DNA from: M55B132 sp964508895
GTDB lineage: Bacteria; Bacteroidota; Bacteroidia; Bacteroidales; B18-G4
Direction: 5' to 3'
Length of the DNA: 6,194 bases
NCBI GenBank assembly: GCA_964508895.1
Contig: CAZDWF010000169.1
Coordinates: 1 to 6,194 of the forward strand
Shown: piece after piece, positions 6,186 to 6,194 of the stretch
Numbering within the stretch: the stretch's first letter is position 1
How the letters are laid out: each line of letters begins with the position of its first letter
The notes under the pieces: model-generated
The model's input: only the letters and a program-made list of their open reading frames with translations
Databases searched by the model: none
Told to the model about the DNA's origin: nothing
Translations under genes and position numbers: made by a program

Positions 6186-6194
6186 CATTCTTGT

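Overview
This is an AT-rich window that looks like the chromosome of a member of the Bacteroidota, probably an uncultured Bacteroidales-like or related lineage. The clues are a Bacteroidota-type GHMP kinase with an A-Y-D-I-A motif, a secreted DUF4468-like protein with a Q just after the predicted signal cleavage point, a TAnnTTTG-type -7 box, and weak or A-rich ribosome binding regions. I cannot place it more precisely. All six genes lie on the minus strand.

Reading in the direction of transcription, from high to low coordinates: groES (6135-5857) and groEL (5825-4179) form the usual two-gene chaperonin operon. It ends at a clear intrinsic terminator (about 4088-4114). The 204-bp gap that follows (3975-4178) holds this terminator, bracketed by two arrays of a 7-bp repeat built on ACGCGT. 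The arrays point in opposite directions. The gap also holds a likely promoter, overlapped by a 19-bp dyad, for the next operon.

The second operon runs from 3974 to 60. It starts with a small secreted DUF4468-like protein, followed by three tightly packed mevalonate-pathway genes: class II HMG-CoA reductase, a GHMP kinase that most resembles phosphomevalonate kinase, and diphosphomevalonate decarboxylase. Gaps are 23 bp, 5 bp and a 7-bp overlap. HMG-CoA reductase makes mevalonate. The kinase probably performs one phosphorylation, and the decarboxylase makes isopentenyl diphosphate. HMG-CoA synthase, a second kinase and IPP isomerase are not in the window and must be elsewhere if the pathway is complete.

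There are no RNA genes, CRISPR arrays, insertion sequences or phage genes. The content is mainly housekeeping. The parts worth a second look are the inverted heptamer arrays, the dyad on the second promoter, the identity of the GHMP kinase, the envelope protein leading an isoprenoid operon, and an imperfect dyad upstream of groES.
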